64,000 bases of DNA from SB25 sp050180705 (GTDB lineage: Bacteria; Bacteroidota; Bacteroidia; Bacteroidales; Tenuifilaceae): the NCBI GenBank assembly GCA_050180705.1, contig JBFXDX010000004.1, positions 124,001 through 188,000 of the forward strand, in the 5' to 3' direction. Made by a program: the position numbers and the translations under genes. Each line of letters begins with the position of its first letter. The stretch's first letter is position 1. Below are positions 9,131-17,508 of this stretch, one piece after another. The notes beneath the pieces are model-generated. The model saw nothing but the letters and a program-made list of their open reading frames with translations, did no database searches and was not told the DNA's origin.

Positions 9131-10027
9131 TCAGCATTGTATTTGCGCACATTCTGTAGGACTTGTTTCGAGCTCAACCGTCGCATGCTGAATGTTATTA
9201 GCCTCTAAAAACTTCCTAACTTTTTGTTTTATGTTCAATTGTTCCGATAAATTGCATGATGAATCTACGACAATATGCGCTGTAAATGCATTTTGGGTAG
9301 TGCTAAGTGCCCAAACATGTATATGATGAATAGATTTTACACCATTGATCTCCATTATCTCCGCTGATACGAAGTCTAAATCAACGCCATGAGGAACTCC
9401 ATCGAGAGTTAGATACAAACTCTCCTTAAACAATTGCCATGTAGAGTAAAATATCACGATAACAATAATAAAACTCATAAGAACATCAATCCAGTATACG
9501 CTAAAGAGCGTGATAAAAATCCCAGAAACAACGACACCAAAAGAAACTGCAGCATCGGCCAGTAAATGTAAATAAGCTCCCTTTACATTCAAATCGTGCT
9601 CCTTGTCCCTAAAAAAAAGAAACGCAGATACAGTATTAACAACAATTCCAATCCCAGCAACAACAGATACTGCCACTCCATCAATATTAACTGGACGCAT
9701 AATTCGCCCAATGCTCTCCCACAAAATTCCGCCAATAGCTACAAAAAGAATTACTGAATTGATGAGGGATACCAGTATTGTCGATTTTTTATAGCCATAA
9801 GTAAACCTCTCGTTCGATTTAATTTTTGAAAGACGGAATGCCAACATGGCAAGCCCCAACGCTGCAACATCGCTTAAATTATGACCTGCATCGGATATTA
9901 AAGAAAGTGAGTTGTAGTATATGCCAGCAAAGACCTCAACTACAACATAAATTGTATTAATGGCAATTCCTACAATAAATGCCCTATTGAGAGACTGCGA
10001 ACTATGATCTGATATGTGATTCTCCAT
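9131..10027 (-). CDS. Cation diffusion facilitator (CzcD/ZitB-like zinc efflux)
   Basis: Inner-membrane divalent-metal/proton antiporter of 298 residues. Six membrane segments are visible, with the CDF metal site residues in TM2 (SDAGHNLSD, HxxxD) and TM5 (HLLADAAVS, HxxxD), followed by a cytoplasmic C-terminal domain from about residue 205 with GVKSIHHIHVWALS. These motifs place it in the Zn-type CDF subfamily; the histidine-rich loop is short. It is a single gene with its own terminator, divergent from the NfeD-like gene. The metal is inferred from the family only. Confidence 0.93.
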   Translation of the reverse strand: MENHISDHSSQSLNRAFIVGIAINTIYVVVEVFAGIYYNSLSLISDAGHNLSDVAALGLAMLAFRLSKIKSNERFTYGYKKSTILVSLINSVILFVAIGGILWESIGRIMRPVNIDGVAVSVVAGIGIVVNTVSAFLFFRDKEHDLNVKGAYLHLLADAAVSFGVVVSGIFITLFSVYWIDVLMSFIIVIVIFYSTWQLFKESLYLTLDGVPHGVDLDFVSAEIMEINGVKSIHHIHVWALSTTQNAFTAHIVVDSSCNLSEQLNIKQKVRKFLEANNIQHATVELETSPTECAQIQC

Positions 10028-10149
10028 TTATCCTAATTTTAAACAAATAACAAACAAAATCAATTTAAGTTTTTTTAAGAAATACTTCGCCGCAAAATAA
10101 TTGCTATCCTCAAAAATTTATTACCTTCACAGAAACAATCCTAATATCA

Positions 10150-10746
10150 ATGGAAATATTAAGTTTTAATTCGTGGTGGGAAGGTTTATCAACCATATCG
10201 AAAGTATACTGGATGATTGCAATCCCTGCCTCCGCAATTTTTCTCATTCAGATTGCAATGACCTTTATTGGCGCTGATTCTGACTCTGGGGACTTTGATG
10301 CAACTGGAGATGCTGATGCTAGCATCGACTCCGATCATGGAATTGGATTCCAATTAATTAGTCTAAAGAACTTGATAGGATTCTTCACCATCTTTGGTTG
10401 GAGCGGTATTGCCTGTTTAGATTCGGGTCTATCAGTTACGTTAACAATTGTAATCTCTCTGTTCTGTGGTTTATTAATGATGGTTATAATGGCCTCTATT
10501 TTCTACTTTATGGGAAAATTGGTAGAATCTGGAAATGTTGTGATGGAATCGGCCATTGGAAAAAACGGTACAGTTTATTTAATTATCCCAGCCAATCGGA
10601 AGGCTGCCGGGAAAATTCAGATTCAACACCAAGGCTATCGAACAATCGATGCTATGACGGATGATACCGAAGATATCCCAAATGGCACTATTGTACAGGT
10701 TACAGCCGTAATCAGCGATGATTTGCTATTAGTAAAAAAGATGTAA
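10150..10746 (+). CDS. NfeD/YqiJ-like membrane protein with OB-fold, flotillin partner
   Basis: A 198-residue membrane protein with hydrophobic segments at about 20-40, 75-92 and 97-118 and a C-terminal OB-fold-like domain (about 130-198, ESAIGKNGTVYLIIPANRKAAGKIQI). An acidic stretch rich in Asp (about 42-63) separates TM1 and TM2. NfeD-type proteins are usually encoded next to SPFH/flotillin proteins and act with them in membrane microdomains; here the flotillin gene follows after 28 bp. No serine-protease motif is present, so it is the short NfeD form. Confidence 0.85.
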   Translation: MEILSFNSWWEGLSTISKVYWMIAIPASAIFLIQIAMTFIGADSDSGDFDATGDADASIDSDHGIGFQLISLKNLIGFFTIFGWSGIACLDSGLSVTLTIVISLFCGLLMMVIMASIFYFMGKLVESGNVVMESAIGKNGTVYLIIPANRKAAGKIQIQHQGYRTIDAMTDDTEDIPNGTIVQVTAVISDDLLLVKKM

Positions 10747-10774
10747 CAATCAAAAATCCTAAAAATATCTAAAA

Positions 10775-12184
10775 ATGAGTCAATTTGTTGTATTTGCAAT
10801 TGTAATCGGGATAATATTCATATTTATCCTAATTGTATCGCTATTTAAACGCTACAAACGTTGTCCTTCGGATAGAGTTCTTGTTGTTTTTGGTAAAGTT
10901 GGAAAAGGAAAAACTGCCGAAGCTCGCTCTGCAAAATGTATTCATGGTGGTGCTGCTTTTATTTGGCCTGTTATTCAGGACTACTCTTTTCTTAACCTTA
11001 CACCTCTTTCCATTGAAATTAATCTAACCAACGCTCTTTCGCAGCAAAACATCCGTGTTGATGTTCCATCGAGGTTTACCGTAGGTATCTCAACAGAACC
11101 AGGTGTAATGGACAATGCTGCTGAGCGTTTACTAGGTTTAAGTCAAGAGGATATCAGCAATCTTGCTAAGGATATCATTTTTGGTCAACTTCGTTTGGTT
11201 GTAGCAACTATGGATATTGAGGAAATCAACAGCAATCGCGATAAATTTCTTGCTGCGGTTTCGTCGAACGTAGAAGCAGAATTGAAGAAGATTGGTTTGA
11301 AACTAATCAACGTAAATGTAACCGATATTAACGACGAATCGGGCTACATAGTGGCATTAGGTAAAGAAGCCGCAGCAAAGGCAATTAACGATGCAAAAAA
11401 GAGCGTTGCCGAAAAGAACCGAGACGGTTCTATTGGTGAAGCAAATGCGCTCCGCGACCAGCGTGTTCAAGTTGCTTCGGCCGATGCAACTGCCGTTGAA
11501 GGTGAGAACACAGCTAAAATCACCATAGCTAATTCAAACGCTGTTCGTAGAGAAAAAGAAGCAGAAGCAGAAAGAATTGCAATTGCAGCAGAAAAGGTTA
11601 ACCAAGCAAAAGCTCTAGAAGAGGCTTACGCCGCAGAACGCGAGGCTGAGTTGGCTCGTGCAAACCGTCAGGAAGCAACACAAAAGGCCGATATCGTGGT
11701 ACCAGCACAAATCAATAAGGAAAAGATTGAGATTGATGCTGAGGCTATGGCCGAACAAATTCGCCGTCATGCAAAAGGAGAAGCCGATGCTATCTACATG
11801 AAAATGCAGGCCGAGGCAAAAGGTATATTCGAGATTCTAAGTAAACAAGCCGAAGGTTTCGAAAAACTAAGTAAGGCTGCGGGAAATTCTCAGGATGCAG
11901 TAATGATGATGATAGCCGACAAACTTCCAGAATTGGTTAAAACACAGGTTGAAGCCATTAAGAATCTTAAGATTGATAAGATTACTGTTTGGGACAATAT
12001 GGGCTCAGGTAAAGATGGAAAATCTCCAACCTCAGCCAATTTCCTTTCTGGAATGCTTGGTTCAATCCCTCCGTTCGAGGAACTTTTCAAAATGGCCGGA
12101 ATGGAATTGCCGAGTTATCTGAAAGGCAAAAGTGTTGAGCAAAGCCAAAAGGACGAAATTACAGACGCCGAAGAGGTGAAGTAA
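10775..12184 (+). CDS. Flotillin-like SPFH-domain protein
   Basis: Membrane-scaffold protein of 469 residues. It has an N-terminal membrane anchor (about 3-23, hydrophobic), an SPFH/PHB domain (about 30-210), a long Ala/Glu-rich coiled coil (about 210-370, with EAEAERIAIAAEKVNQAKAL and similar heptads) and a flotillin C-terminal region ending in a Gly/Pro-rich tail. Flotillins oligomerise in lipid domains and affect membrane fluidity and cell-wall or secretion complexes. It forms a two-gene operon with the NfeD-like gene. Confidence 0.93.
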   Translation: MSQFVVFAIVIGIIFIFILIVSLFKRYKRCPSDRVLVVFGKVGKGKTAEARSAKCIHGGAAFIWPVIQDYSFLNLTPLSIEINLTNALSQQNIRVDVPSRFTVGISTEPGVMDNAAERLLGLSQEDISNLAKDIIFGQLRLVVATMDIEEINSNRDKFLAAVSSNVEAELKKIGLKLINVNVTDINDESGYIVALGKEAAAKAINDAKKSVAEKNRDGSIGEANALRDQRVQVASADATAVEGENTAKITIANSNAVRREKEAEAERIAIAAEKVNQAKALEEAYAAEREAELARANRQEATQKADIVVPAQINKEKIEIDAEAMAEQIRRHAKGEADAIYMKMQAEAKGIFEILSKQAEGFEKLSKAAGNSQDAVMMMIADKLPELVKTQVEAIKNLKIDKITVWDNMGSGKDGKSPTSANFLSGMLGSIPPFEELFKMAGMELPSYLKGKSVEQSQKDEITDAEEVK

Positions 12185-12194
12185 CAAAAAATAA

Positions 12195-12226
12195 AAAGAG
12201 AGGAAATCTAAAAGTTTCCTCTCTTT
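12195..12226. terminator. Bidirectional terminator between flotillin and acr3
   Basis: Perfect 12-bp arms AAAGAGAGGAAA/TTTCCTCTCTTT with an 8-base loop. The minus strand continues with a long T-rich tract and the plus strand with TTTCATTTTG, so it serves both convergent genes, best in the minus direction. Confidence 0.88.
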
Positions 12227-12247
12227 CATTTTGTTCAATCTATAGAA

Positions 12248-13291
12248 TTAATTTACAGGAAACTTACTTGTGGTTTTATTAGCAATTTTTACCAGAGTAA
12301 GCATAACTGGAACTTCAACCAAAACCCCAACAACAGTCGCAAGTGTTGCGCCTGAATTCAGCCCAAAAAGAACAATTGCTACAGCAACAGCCAACTCAAA
12401 AAAATTACTAGCCCCAATCATCGATGCAGGAGCCGCAATGCTATGAGGTAATTTCCAGAAGTAAGCCCATCCATACGCAATTCCAAATATTAGAAATGTT
12501 TGAATTATTAATGGAACTGCAATTAAAAGAATGCCCAAAGGATTTTCAACAATAACATCTCCCTGAAACGAAAAAATAATTATCAACGTTAGAAGCAACC
12601 CAACAATTGTAGTTCCAGTAAATCTCTTCAAAAATACTTGCTCAAAGAATTCTTGGCCTTTATGTCTTATAACAAAACGTCGAGTAAATGCTGCCGCTAC
12701 AAGGGGGATAACCACAAATAACACAACAGACATCATCAGCGTATTCCAAGGAATTGTGATTCCGCCGATTCCAAGCAAAAAAGTAACAATAGGAATAAAT
12801 GCAATTAGAATTATCAAATCATTTATTGCTACCTGTACAAGCGTGTAGGCAGGATTTCCCTTGGTTAAATAGCTCCAAACAAATACCATAGCAGTACATG
12901 GTGCTGCTCCCAAAAGAACTGCTCCCGCAAGATATTCCTTAGCAAGATCGCCTGGTATAAAAGCCCTAAATATCACATAAAAGAATAACCATGCAATACC
13001 AAACATTGTAAATGGCTTTACAAGCCAATTCACAACTATAGTAACAGTCAATCCTTTAGGCATTTTTACCGCATTCACAATGCTAGTGAAATCAATTTTT
13101 AGCATCATTGGAAAAATCATCACCCAAATCAGAATTGCAATAGGAATTGAAACTTTTGCGTACTCAAACTTTTCTAAAGTAGAAGGAATTATTGGCAACA
13201 ATTTACCAATGGCTATGCCAACAACAATGCAAAGCAATACCCAAAGAGTTAGATATCGCTCAAAAAAAGAAATTCCTTGTAGTTTTGCCAT
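12248..13291 (-). CDS. acr3: Arsenite efflux permease Acr3
   Basis: Inner-membrane arsenite exporter of the BASS superfamily, 347 residues with about ten membrane segments. The ACR3 signature around the essential cysteine is present: GAAPCTAMVFVWSYLTKG at about 131-148, with the later conserved segment GASNFFELAVAVAIVLFGL. It is the last gene of the downstream ars operon, 40 bp after arsC, giving the usual reduce-then-export pair. The bidirectional terminator at 12195-12226 ends the transcript. Confidence 0.96.
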   Translation of the reverse strand: MAKLQGISFFERYLTLWVLLCIVVGIAIGKLLPIIPSTLEKFEYAKVSIPIAILIWVMIFPMMLKIDFTSIVNAVKMPKGLTVTIVVNWLVKPFTMFGIAWLFFYVIFRAFIPGDLAKEYLAGAVLLGAAPCTAMVFVWSYLTKGNPAYTLVQVAINDLIILIAFIPIVTFLLGIGGITIPWNTLMMSVVLFVVIPLVAAAFTRRFVIRHKGQEFFEQVFLKRFTGTTIVGLLLTLIIIFSFQGDVIVENPLGILLIAVPLIIQTFLIFGIAYGWAYFWKLPHSIAAPASMIGASNFFELAVAVAIVLFGLNSGATLATVVGVLVEVPVMLTLVKIANKTTSKFPVN

Positions 13292-13331
13292 ATTTTAAAT
13301 TTAATAATTAGACTTCAGAACTTAATTTACC

Positions 13332-13778
13332 TCAATGACAACAGCCGCAAGAACACTCTCCTAAAATCTGACTTTTGTAGAATGAATAAAATCCTTCCTT
13401 AATCTCATTGCGAACTCTACGAAATTCTGCAAGGATTTCTTCTAATGTTCCAGTTGCCTCGGCGGGATCATCGTAACCCAAATGCCAACGATGCTTAACA
13501 TTCCCGATAAAAGCTGGGCAATTTTTATTAGCTCCACCGCATACTGTTATCACATAATCCCATTCTTCGTTTAAATACTTATCCACGAGAATTGGCGTGT
13601 GTTGGCTGATATCTACACCAACTTCATTCATTACTGTAATAGCATTAGGATTAACTCTTGTTGCTGGCGCTGTTCCTGCAGAGTAAACCTGCAAACTTGG
13701 ATCGAACGATTTTAAAAATCCGTGTGCCATTTGGCTTCGGCAACTGTTTCCTGTACACAGAACTAGAATCTTTGTCAT
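13332..13778 (-). CDS. arsC: Thioredoxin-coupled arsenate reductase ArsC (LMW-PTPase fold)
   Basis: Reduces arsenate to arsenite in the cytoplasm. The 148 residues start with the P-loop CTGNSCRS (Cys8 nucleophile, Arg14), followed by the redox pair Cys80 (ITVCGG) and Cys87 (NKNCPAF), the same spacing as Cys82/Cys89 of the Staphylococcus pI258 enzyme. The C-terminus ends in CSCGCCH, a Cys-rich tail absent from the standard enzyme that may bind metal or arsenite. It starts 4 bp after the rhodanese-like gene, so the two are translationally close. Confidence 0.96.
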   Translation of the reverse strand: MTKILVLCTGNSCRSQMAHGFLKSFDPSLQVYSAGTAPATRVNPNAITVMNEVGVDISQHTPILVDKYLNEEWDYVITVCGGANKNCPAFIGNVKHRWHLGYDDPAEATGTLEEILAEFRRVRNEIKEGFYSFYKSQILGECSCGCCH

Positions 13779-13782
13779 ATTA

Positions 13783-14208
13783 TTATTTTTTTAAACGATT
13801 TCGTGGTTTTAGCTGACAGGTACACGATCCATCCAGTTGCTCCATATAGTCAACTTTCATGGGCAATCCATCGCGTTCCCACTCGACAATTCCACCAGCC
13901 AAATTGGCTATATTTCCATAACCAGCATTTTGAAGTATTACAAATGCTTCGCGACTATGAATTCCCGCTGTATCGACAAGTATTACTGCTTTATTTTGGG
14001 GGATAAGTTCAAGATTGTCTGGAAGAAGACTAATTGGACAATAAATAATTTTTGGAACATTTAATTGCTTATACGCTGTAAAACTTCGCTCACGAAGATC
14101 AACAATAACCGAATCACCTTTTTGGGCTATTGCATAAGCGTCTTTAGGAGTTATGTTAGTTATTCCTCCGCTACTAAAACTATTAATGAAAAATGTTGAT
14201 ATTTTCAT
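13783..14208 (-). CDS. Rhodanese-like domain protein lacking the catalytic cysteine
   Basis: A 141-residue single rhodanese domain (about 20-120): VIVDLRERSFTAYKQLNVPKIIYCPI is the N-terminal half, and NAGYGNIANLAGGIVEWERDGLPM is the standard C-terminal signature. The active-site loop that normally reads C-x-x-G-x-R-S is here DTAGIHS, so Asp replaces the catalytic Cys and His the Arg; sulfur-transferase chemistry is not expected. A C-terminal tail contains CTC (DGSCTCQLKPR). It sits between arsR and arsC, so a role as an arsenate- or arsenite-binding domain or partner of ArsC is possible but only inferred. Confidence 0.85.
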   Translation of the reverse strand: MKISTFFINSFSSGGITNITPKDAYAIAQKGDSVIVDLRERSFTAYKQLNVPKIIYCPISLLPDNLELIPQNKAVILVDTAGIHSREAFVILQNAGYGNIANLAGGIVEWERDGLPMKVDYMEQLDGSCTCQLKPRNRLKK

Positions 14209-14218
14209 TTGACATTAA

Positions 14219-14554
14219 TTAGACATCAATATTACAATCAACACTCGCTTCTTTAATCGGTTTAAAGAAGGTCTCGAACATATCAAGGTATTTTGATATG
14301 TTTGCATTGCACAGGCAATAGTTGATCTTGAGTCCATCGATTGTTCCATGAATTATTCCCAACTCCTTCAGTTCCTTTATATGCTGCGAAACTGTTGTGC
14401 GACTTAGGGGTAAATAATCCGATATATCACCCGAAATGCAAGTTTTAGACTCTGCCAAGAATTTTAGAATGGCTAAGCGTGCAGGATGCGATACAACTTT
14501 CGCAAATAGTGCCAACTCCTGCAACGATTCATCAAAAACTTCTGACTTATTCAT
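14219..14554 (-). CDS. arsR: ArsR-family metalloregulator of the acr3 operon
   Basis: Winged-helix repressor of 111 residues (MNKSEVFDESLQELALFAKV...). The HTH is SGDISDYLPLSRTTVSQHIKELKELGII. Candidate As(III) ligands are Cys in SKTCISGD and the NYCLCN and DCN cysteines further on; the classical ELCVCDL motif is absent. I place the start at ATG 14554: an upstream in-frame ATG at 14614 would add 20 residues, but it lies inside a terminator hairpin and upstream of the promoter elements at 14577-14608. It is the first gene of arsR-rhodanese-arsC-acr3, 10 bp before the next gene, and is presumably autoregulatory. Confidence 0.9.
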   Translation of the reverse strand: MNKSEVFDESLQELALFAKVVSHPARLAILKFLAESKTCISGDISDYLPLSRTTVSQHIKELKELGIIHGTIDGLKINYCLCNANISKYLDMFETFFKPIKEASVDCNIDV

Positions 14555-14576
14555 TGTTAATTTATTACCAATGTCG

Positions 14577-14608
14577 CAAACATACGGCATTGCTTTTAAA
14601 AAAACAAA
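14577..14608 (-). promoter_or_regulatory. Bacteroidetes-type promoter for arsR-rhodanese-arsC-acr3
   Basis: On the minus strand, TTTG at 14608-14605 is followed after 20 bases by TATGTTTG at 14584-14577, an exact match to TTTG-N19-21-TAnnTTTG. It predicts a transcript start near 14570, just upstream of the ATG at 14554. The -33 box is part of the terminator stem of the preceding operon. Confidence 0.75.
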
Positions 14609-14647
14609 CCTCATACAATGATTCGTATCAATGAATATGAGGTTTGT
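14604..14647 (-). terminator. Terminator of the upstream ars operon, overlapping the next promoter
   Basis: Perfect 12-bp arms ACAAACCTCATA/TATGAGGTTTGT enclose a second imperfect hairpin (CATTGAT/ATCATTG), followed on the minus strand by TTTTTTT. It lies 10 bp after the DGC gene. The inner near-palindrome at 14616-14633 could also be an ArsR site, since it lies just upstream of the promoter's -33 box. Confidence 0.8.
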
Positions 14648-14657
14648 AGTAAACGTA

Positions 14658-15032
14658 TTAGTAAATCACTTCAACTTTTTGATAAATATCTTCTACGACA
14701 TCTTCGGTAACTGGTGTTTGCCCTTTGGTGTAACCAAAATCGGTCAATCGAACATACCTGTAATCGGAAATTCCTGCTTTGTCTAGAATTTTCTTTCCAC
14801 AATCAACCGGGCAGCCATCGAGCATAAGGATGTTCTTAGTTTTAAAATCCTCGATTGATTTTTCGATGCCCGCCCCAACAACGGCTAAACAGTTCATTTT
14901 ACGAACGCCATTATCGCGTAATTTTCGGGCAACTATATCGGTTATTTGTCCCAAATCACAAGCCCCAGAACAGGCAAGAACCATATACTCGCTTGCGCCA
15001 CATAGGCATCCCGATTCTTTTTTACTTTCCAT
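14658..15032 (-). CDS. Putative zinc-binding DGC-domain protein
   Basis: A 124-residue cytoplasmic protein of the DGC family (named for the Asp-Gly-Cys motif). Conserved cysteines: CLCG near residue 9, ACSGACD at about 19-25, a Cys at about 47, and LDGCPVDCGKK at about 71-81. The family is thought to bind zinc through these cysteines; its biochemical role is unknown. It is often found beside redox and metalloid genes, as here, where it ends the arsR-arsF-arsG-permease operon, 21 bp after the permease. A thiol-rich metalloid-binding role is my inference. Confidence 0.85.
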   Translation of the reverse strand: MESKKESGCLCGASEYMVLACSGACDLGQITDIVARKLRDNGVRKMNCLAVVGAGIEKSIEDFKTKNILMLDGCPVDCGKKILDKAGISDYRYVRLTDFGYTKGQTPVTEDVVEDIYQKVEVIY

Positions 15033-15053
15033 AGTTATATATGTAATTAAGGT

Positions 15054-16076
15054 CTAAAATATCCAGTTAAATAAAAAGCCAACCACCATAATACCTCCCC
15101 CAACAATGCCAATAAACGTAATTATCAAACGCAAGGTTAAAACTTTCCTTAGAATAATTACTTCGGGCAATGAAAGTCCTATTACCGACATCATAAATGC
15201 AAGAGCAGTTCCAAGCGATGCACCCTTCTCAATTAATACCGAAACAATAGGAACAATTCCTGCAGCATTGGAATACAATGGAATTCCTATAAGGATTGAT
15301 AAAGGCACTGAATACCAAGCCGATTTTCCCATTAAACTAGCCATAAAATCCTCAGGAACATAGCCGTGCGCACCAGCACCAACTGCAATACCCAGTGCAA
15401 CATAAATCCAGACCTTACCCACAATCTCCTTAACGGCAGCATATCCCTGATTAATTCGATTGGCAAATGTTAATCGCTCTTCGTCTAATCCGCTATTTCC
15501 AACTTTTGTTTGATAAACCCAAGGTTCTACCCATTTCTCGAGTCTTAGCAATCCTATAACCCAACCAGCAACTATTGCTATAAAAAGACCTGTCCCAATG
15601 TATATTGCGGCCACCTTCCATCCAAACATTCCATAAAGAAGCACCACGGCAACCTCGTTAATCATTGGAGCTGCAATTAAAAACGAGAAAGTCACGCCTA
15701 AAGGAACTCCAGACTCAACAAAACCAAGAAATAAAGGAATTGCAGAGCAAGAGCAGAATGGTGTTACAATGCCCAAACAGGCAGCCATTACATTTCCTGT
15801 AAAAGTTTTTTTACCTTCTAAGGCCTTTCGGGTTCGCTCTGGGGTAAAGAATGTGCGAATAATTCCTACAAAGAAAATGATTAGCGTAAGCAGTAAAATC
15901 ACTTTCGGAAACTCGTAAATGAAAAAGCGTAGGGTTTCTGTTAGATGCGCTCCTTTAGCCAACCCAAAAACAGAAAAAACGAGCCAATCTGTAACGGGCT
16001 GAAGGTAATGATACACCACATACCAAACAGGTAATAGTGCCAATGGAAACCAAACAGAACTATAGAATTTCTTCAT
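15054..16076 (-). CDS. ArsP/YraQ-type permease (PF03773)
   Basis: Inner-membrane permease of 340 residues with about eight to ten hydrophobic segments. The family signature is FCSCSAIPLFLGFVESGVP (near residue 103) followed by FSFLIAAPMINEVAVVLLYG, with a second related half GIPLYSNAAGIVPIVSVLI. Members include ArsP, an exporter of trivalent organoarsenicals; others are uncharacterised. The paired cysteines of FCSCS may be the metalloid ligands. Its place between arsG and the DGC gene supports organoarsenical or other metalloid export, but the substrate is not proven. Confidence 0.88.
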   Translation of the reverse strand: MKKFYSSVWFPLALLPVWYVVYHYLQPVTDWLVFSVFGLAKGAHLTETLRFFIYEFPKVILLLTLIIFFVGIIRTFFTPERTRKALEGKKTFTGNVMAACLGIVTPFCSCSAIPLFLGFVESGVPLGVTFSFLIAAPMINEVAVVLLYGMFGWKVAAIYIGTGLFIAIVAGWVIGLLRLEKWVEPWVYQTKVGNSGLDEERLTFANRINQGYAAVKEIVGKVWIYVALGIAVGAGAHGYVPEDFMASLMGKSAWYSVPLSILIGIPLYSNAAGIVPIVSVLIEKGASLGTALAFMMSVIGLSLPEVIILRKVLTLRLIITFIGIVGGGIMVVGFLFNWIF

Positions 16077-16097
16077 ATCGATAAATCAAAAAATTAA

Positions 16098-16799
16098 TCA
16101 AAAGAATACCCTAAATATGTAGTAAACACCTATCACAATGAATAGCAATGCAATTATCCGCCTAAACCATATTTCGAAGGTTTTAACCCTATTGTACAAT
16201 CCACCTATGCCAGATACAGTATAGGCTAATACCCACGAGAAGATAATTACAGGAATTCCTGTAGCAATGGCAAAAACAATTGGTAAGTACAGTCCCGAAG
16301 CACTACTTACCGACATTGGAACAAGCATGCCAAAGAAAAGAACTCCGCTGTAAGGACAAAAAGCCAATGCAAAAAGAACTCCCAGCAAAATAGCATCGAA
16401 AGAACTCCACGTGGTTTTATTTTCCATTCGTGTAGACAACCTATTCATTGCAGGGAATTGCAACTTAATAAAGTCGAGCATAAATAGGCCAATTACAATA
16501 AGTAGTGGACCAATTATTTTCTCGCCATATCGCTGAAAAAATCCAGAAAATTTAAGTTGATCTACACCAAAGAAAATAACCAACGGTATTGCGGTATAGG
16601 TAATTGCTCTTCCAAGTGTATATAATATTCCATTGAAGAATACTCTGTGTTTATTCTCAATATCGCGACTTATAAAACCAACTGCCGTTATATTCGTTGC
16701 CAATGGGCAAGGACTAATTGCGGTCATCAACCCAAGCAAAAATGCAGAGAGCCAAGGAGTCGAACTACTATCGAGAAGCGAACTAAGAAAACCTTCCAT
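16098..16799 (-). CDS. arsG: ArsG-like efflux permease (CcdA/DsbD transmembrane family)
   Basis: A 233-residue integral membrane protein with six hydrophobic segments. It has the cytochrome-c-biogenesis (CcdA/DsbD-TM) fold, with TAISPCPLATN in TM1 and LAFCPYSGVLFFGMLVP in the fourth segment, placing a Cys-Pro in each half. In arsenic clusters this family is called ArsG and is reported to export aromatic aminoarsenicals in Shewanella arsEFG. The CxxC-containing ArsF homolog lies directly upstream (11 bp) and a thioredoxin-like gene before it. An alternative is transfer of electrons across the membrane to periplasmic thiols, as CcdA does. Confidence 0.82.
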   Translation of the reverse strand: MEGFLSSLLDSSSTPWLSAFLLGLMTAISPCPLATNITAVGFISRDIENKHRVFFNGILYTLGRAITYTAIPLVIFFGVDQLKFSGFFQRYGEKIIGPLLIVIGLFMLDFIKLQFPAMNRLSTRMENKTTWSSFDAILLGVLFALAFCPYSGVLFFGMLVPMSVSSASGLYLPIVFAIATGIPVIIFSWVLAYTVSGIGGLYNRVKTFEIWFRRIIALLFIVIGVYYIFRVFF

Positions 16800-16810
16800 T
16801 TTATTGTCAA

Positions 16811-17227
16811 TTACAACAATTTGTCGATTTTCTCCTTCATAATTTGCTTAAACTTATCGGGATTGCTGCGGGCATTCATAAAACCATCATTAGTAATGTT
16901 TATTTTCTGATCGCCGCAAACTATTAGTAAGGTTTGCCCCGAAATACCTAATTTTTCGGCTATTGCTTTGCTGCTATCGTCATCTAAATTGATAGATTGA
17001 AAAGATATTTTGCCAGATTTCAGCTGTTCAGCATAAAGAGTTTCAATGTTTTTCTGGGCTTCGGCCTCTACTGTTTTACAAGTAACACATCTTGCGGTAA
17101 AATGGAAATAGTAAACTTCGATATTTCCCGAAGTAAGTGCAGTTGTATTCTTTGAACCTCCCTGTGCATTGCACGATGTAGTTAAAACAACACTGAATAG
17201 AATAACTAAAAGTTTTAAGGTTTTCAT
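16811..17227 (-). CDS. arsF: ArsF-family secreted CxxC protein
   Basis: A 138-residue exported protein. The start is ATG 17227 (MKTLKLLVILFS); a longer frame to 17254 begins at TTG and has no support. The leader LLVILFSVVLTTSCNAQG looks like a lipoprotein or Sec signal (lipobox-like TTSC). The mature part is thioredoxin-like: EVYYFHFTARCVTCKTVEAEA with the CxxC pair CVTC, then a LGISGQTLLIVCGD strand. Homologs are named ArsF, a subunit of nitrophenyl-arsenical reduction in the arsEFG system. It lies between the small thioredoxin-like gene and arsG. Confidence 0.82.
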   Translation of the reverse strand: MKTLKLLVILFSVVLTTSCNAQGGSKNTTALTSGNIEVYYFHFTARCVTCKTVEAEAQKNIETLYAEQLKSGKISFQSINLDDDSSKAIAEKLGISGQTLLIVCGDQKINITNDGFMNARSNPDKFKQIMKEKIDKLL

Positions 17228-17240
17228 ACTGTTTAATTTA

Positions 17241-17477
17241 TTATTTATTCTCAATTAGATTTTTTATTTCGGTGATATTTGGAAGGCGCCCACTCAAAAC
17301 AACCTTTCCATCGACAACAAGTGCAGGGGTATGCATAATTCCATAACCCATAATTTTAACAATATCCTCCACCTTCTCGATACTTGCATCAACACCAAGT
17401 TCTGCAACTGCTTCGCGGGTTAATTTTTCAAGTGCTTTGCACTTTGGGCATCCTGTGCCTAAAACTTTAATTTCCAT
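17241..17477 (-). CDS. Small thioredoxin-like protein (redox-active disulfide protein 2 type)
   Basis: A 78-residue thioredoxin-fold protein with CPKC at residues 10-13 (VLGTGCPKCKALEKL) and the cis-Pro strand YGIMHTPALVVDGKVVLSG. It has no signal peptide, so it is cytoplasmic. It is the usual upstream partner of ArsF/ArsG homologs and occupies the position of arsE in arsEFG; whether it is a true ArsE ortholog cannot be decided from sequence alone. It is first after arsR in the upstream operon, with its stop 13 bp before the arsF ATG. Confidence 0.88.
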   Translation of the reverse strand: MEIKVLGTGCPKCKALEKLTREAVAELGVDASIEKVEDIVKIMGYGIMHTPALVVDGKVVLSGRLPNITEIKNLIENK

Positions 17478-17508
17478 ACTATTTTTATTTAAGGTTTATT
17501 TCTTGAAT

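Noticed and set aside
14219..14614. Longer arsR frame beginning at ATG 14614
   Set aside because: That ATG lies in the terminator hairpin and upstream of a strong promoter; the added residues look unlike ArsR N-termini.
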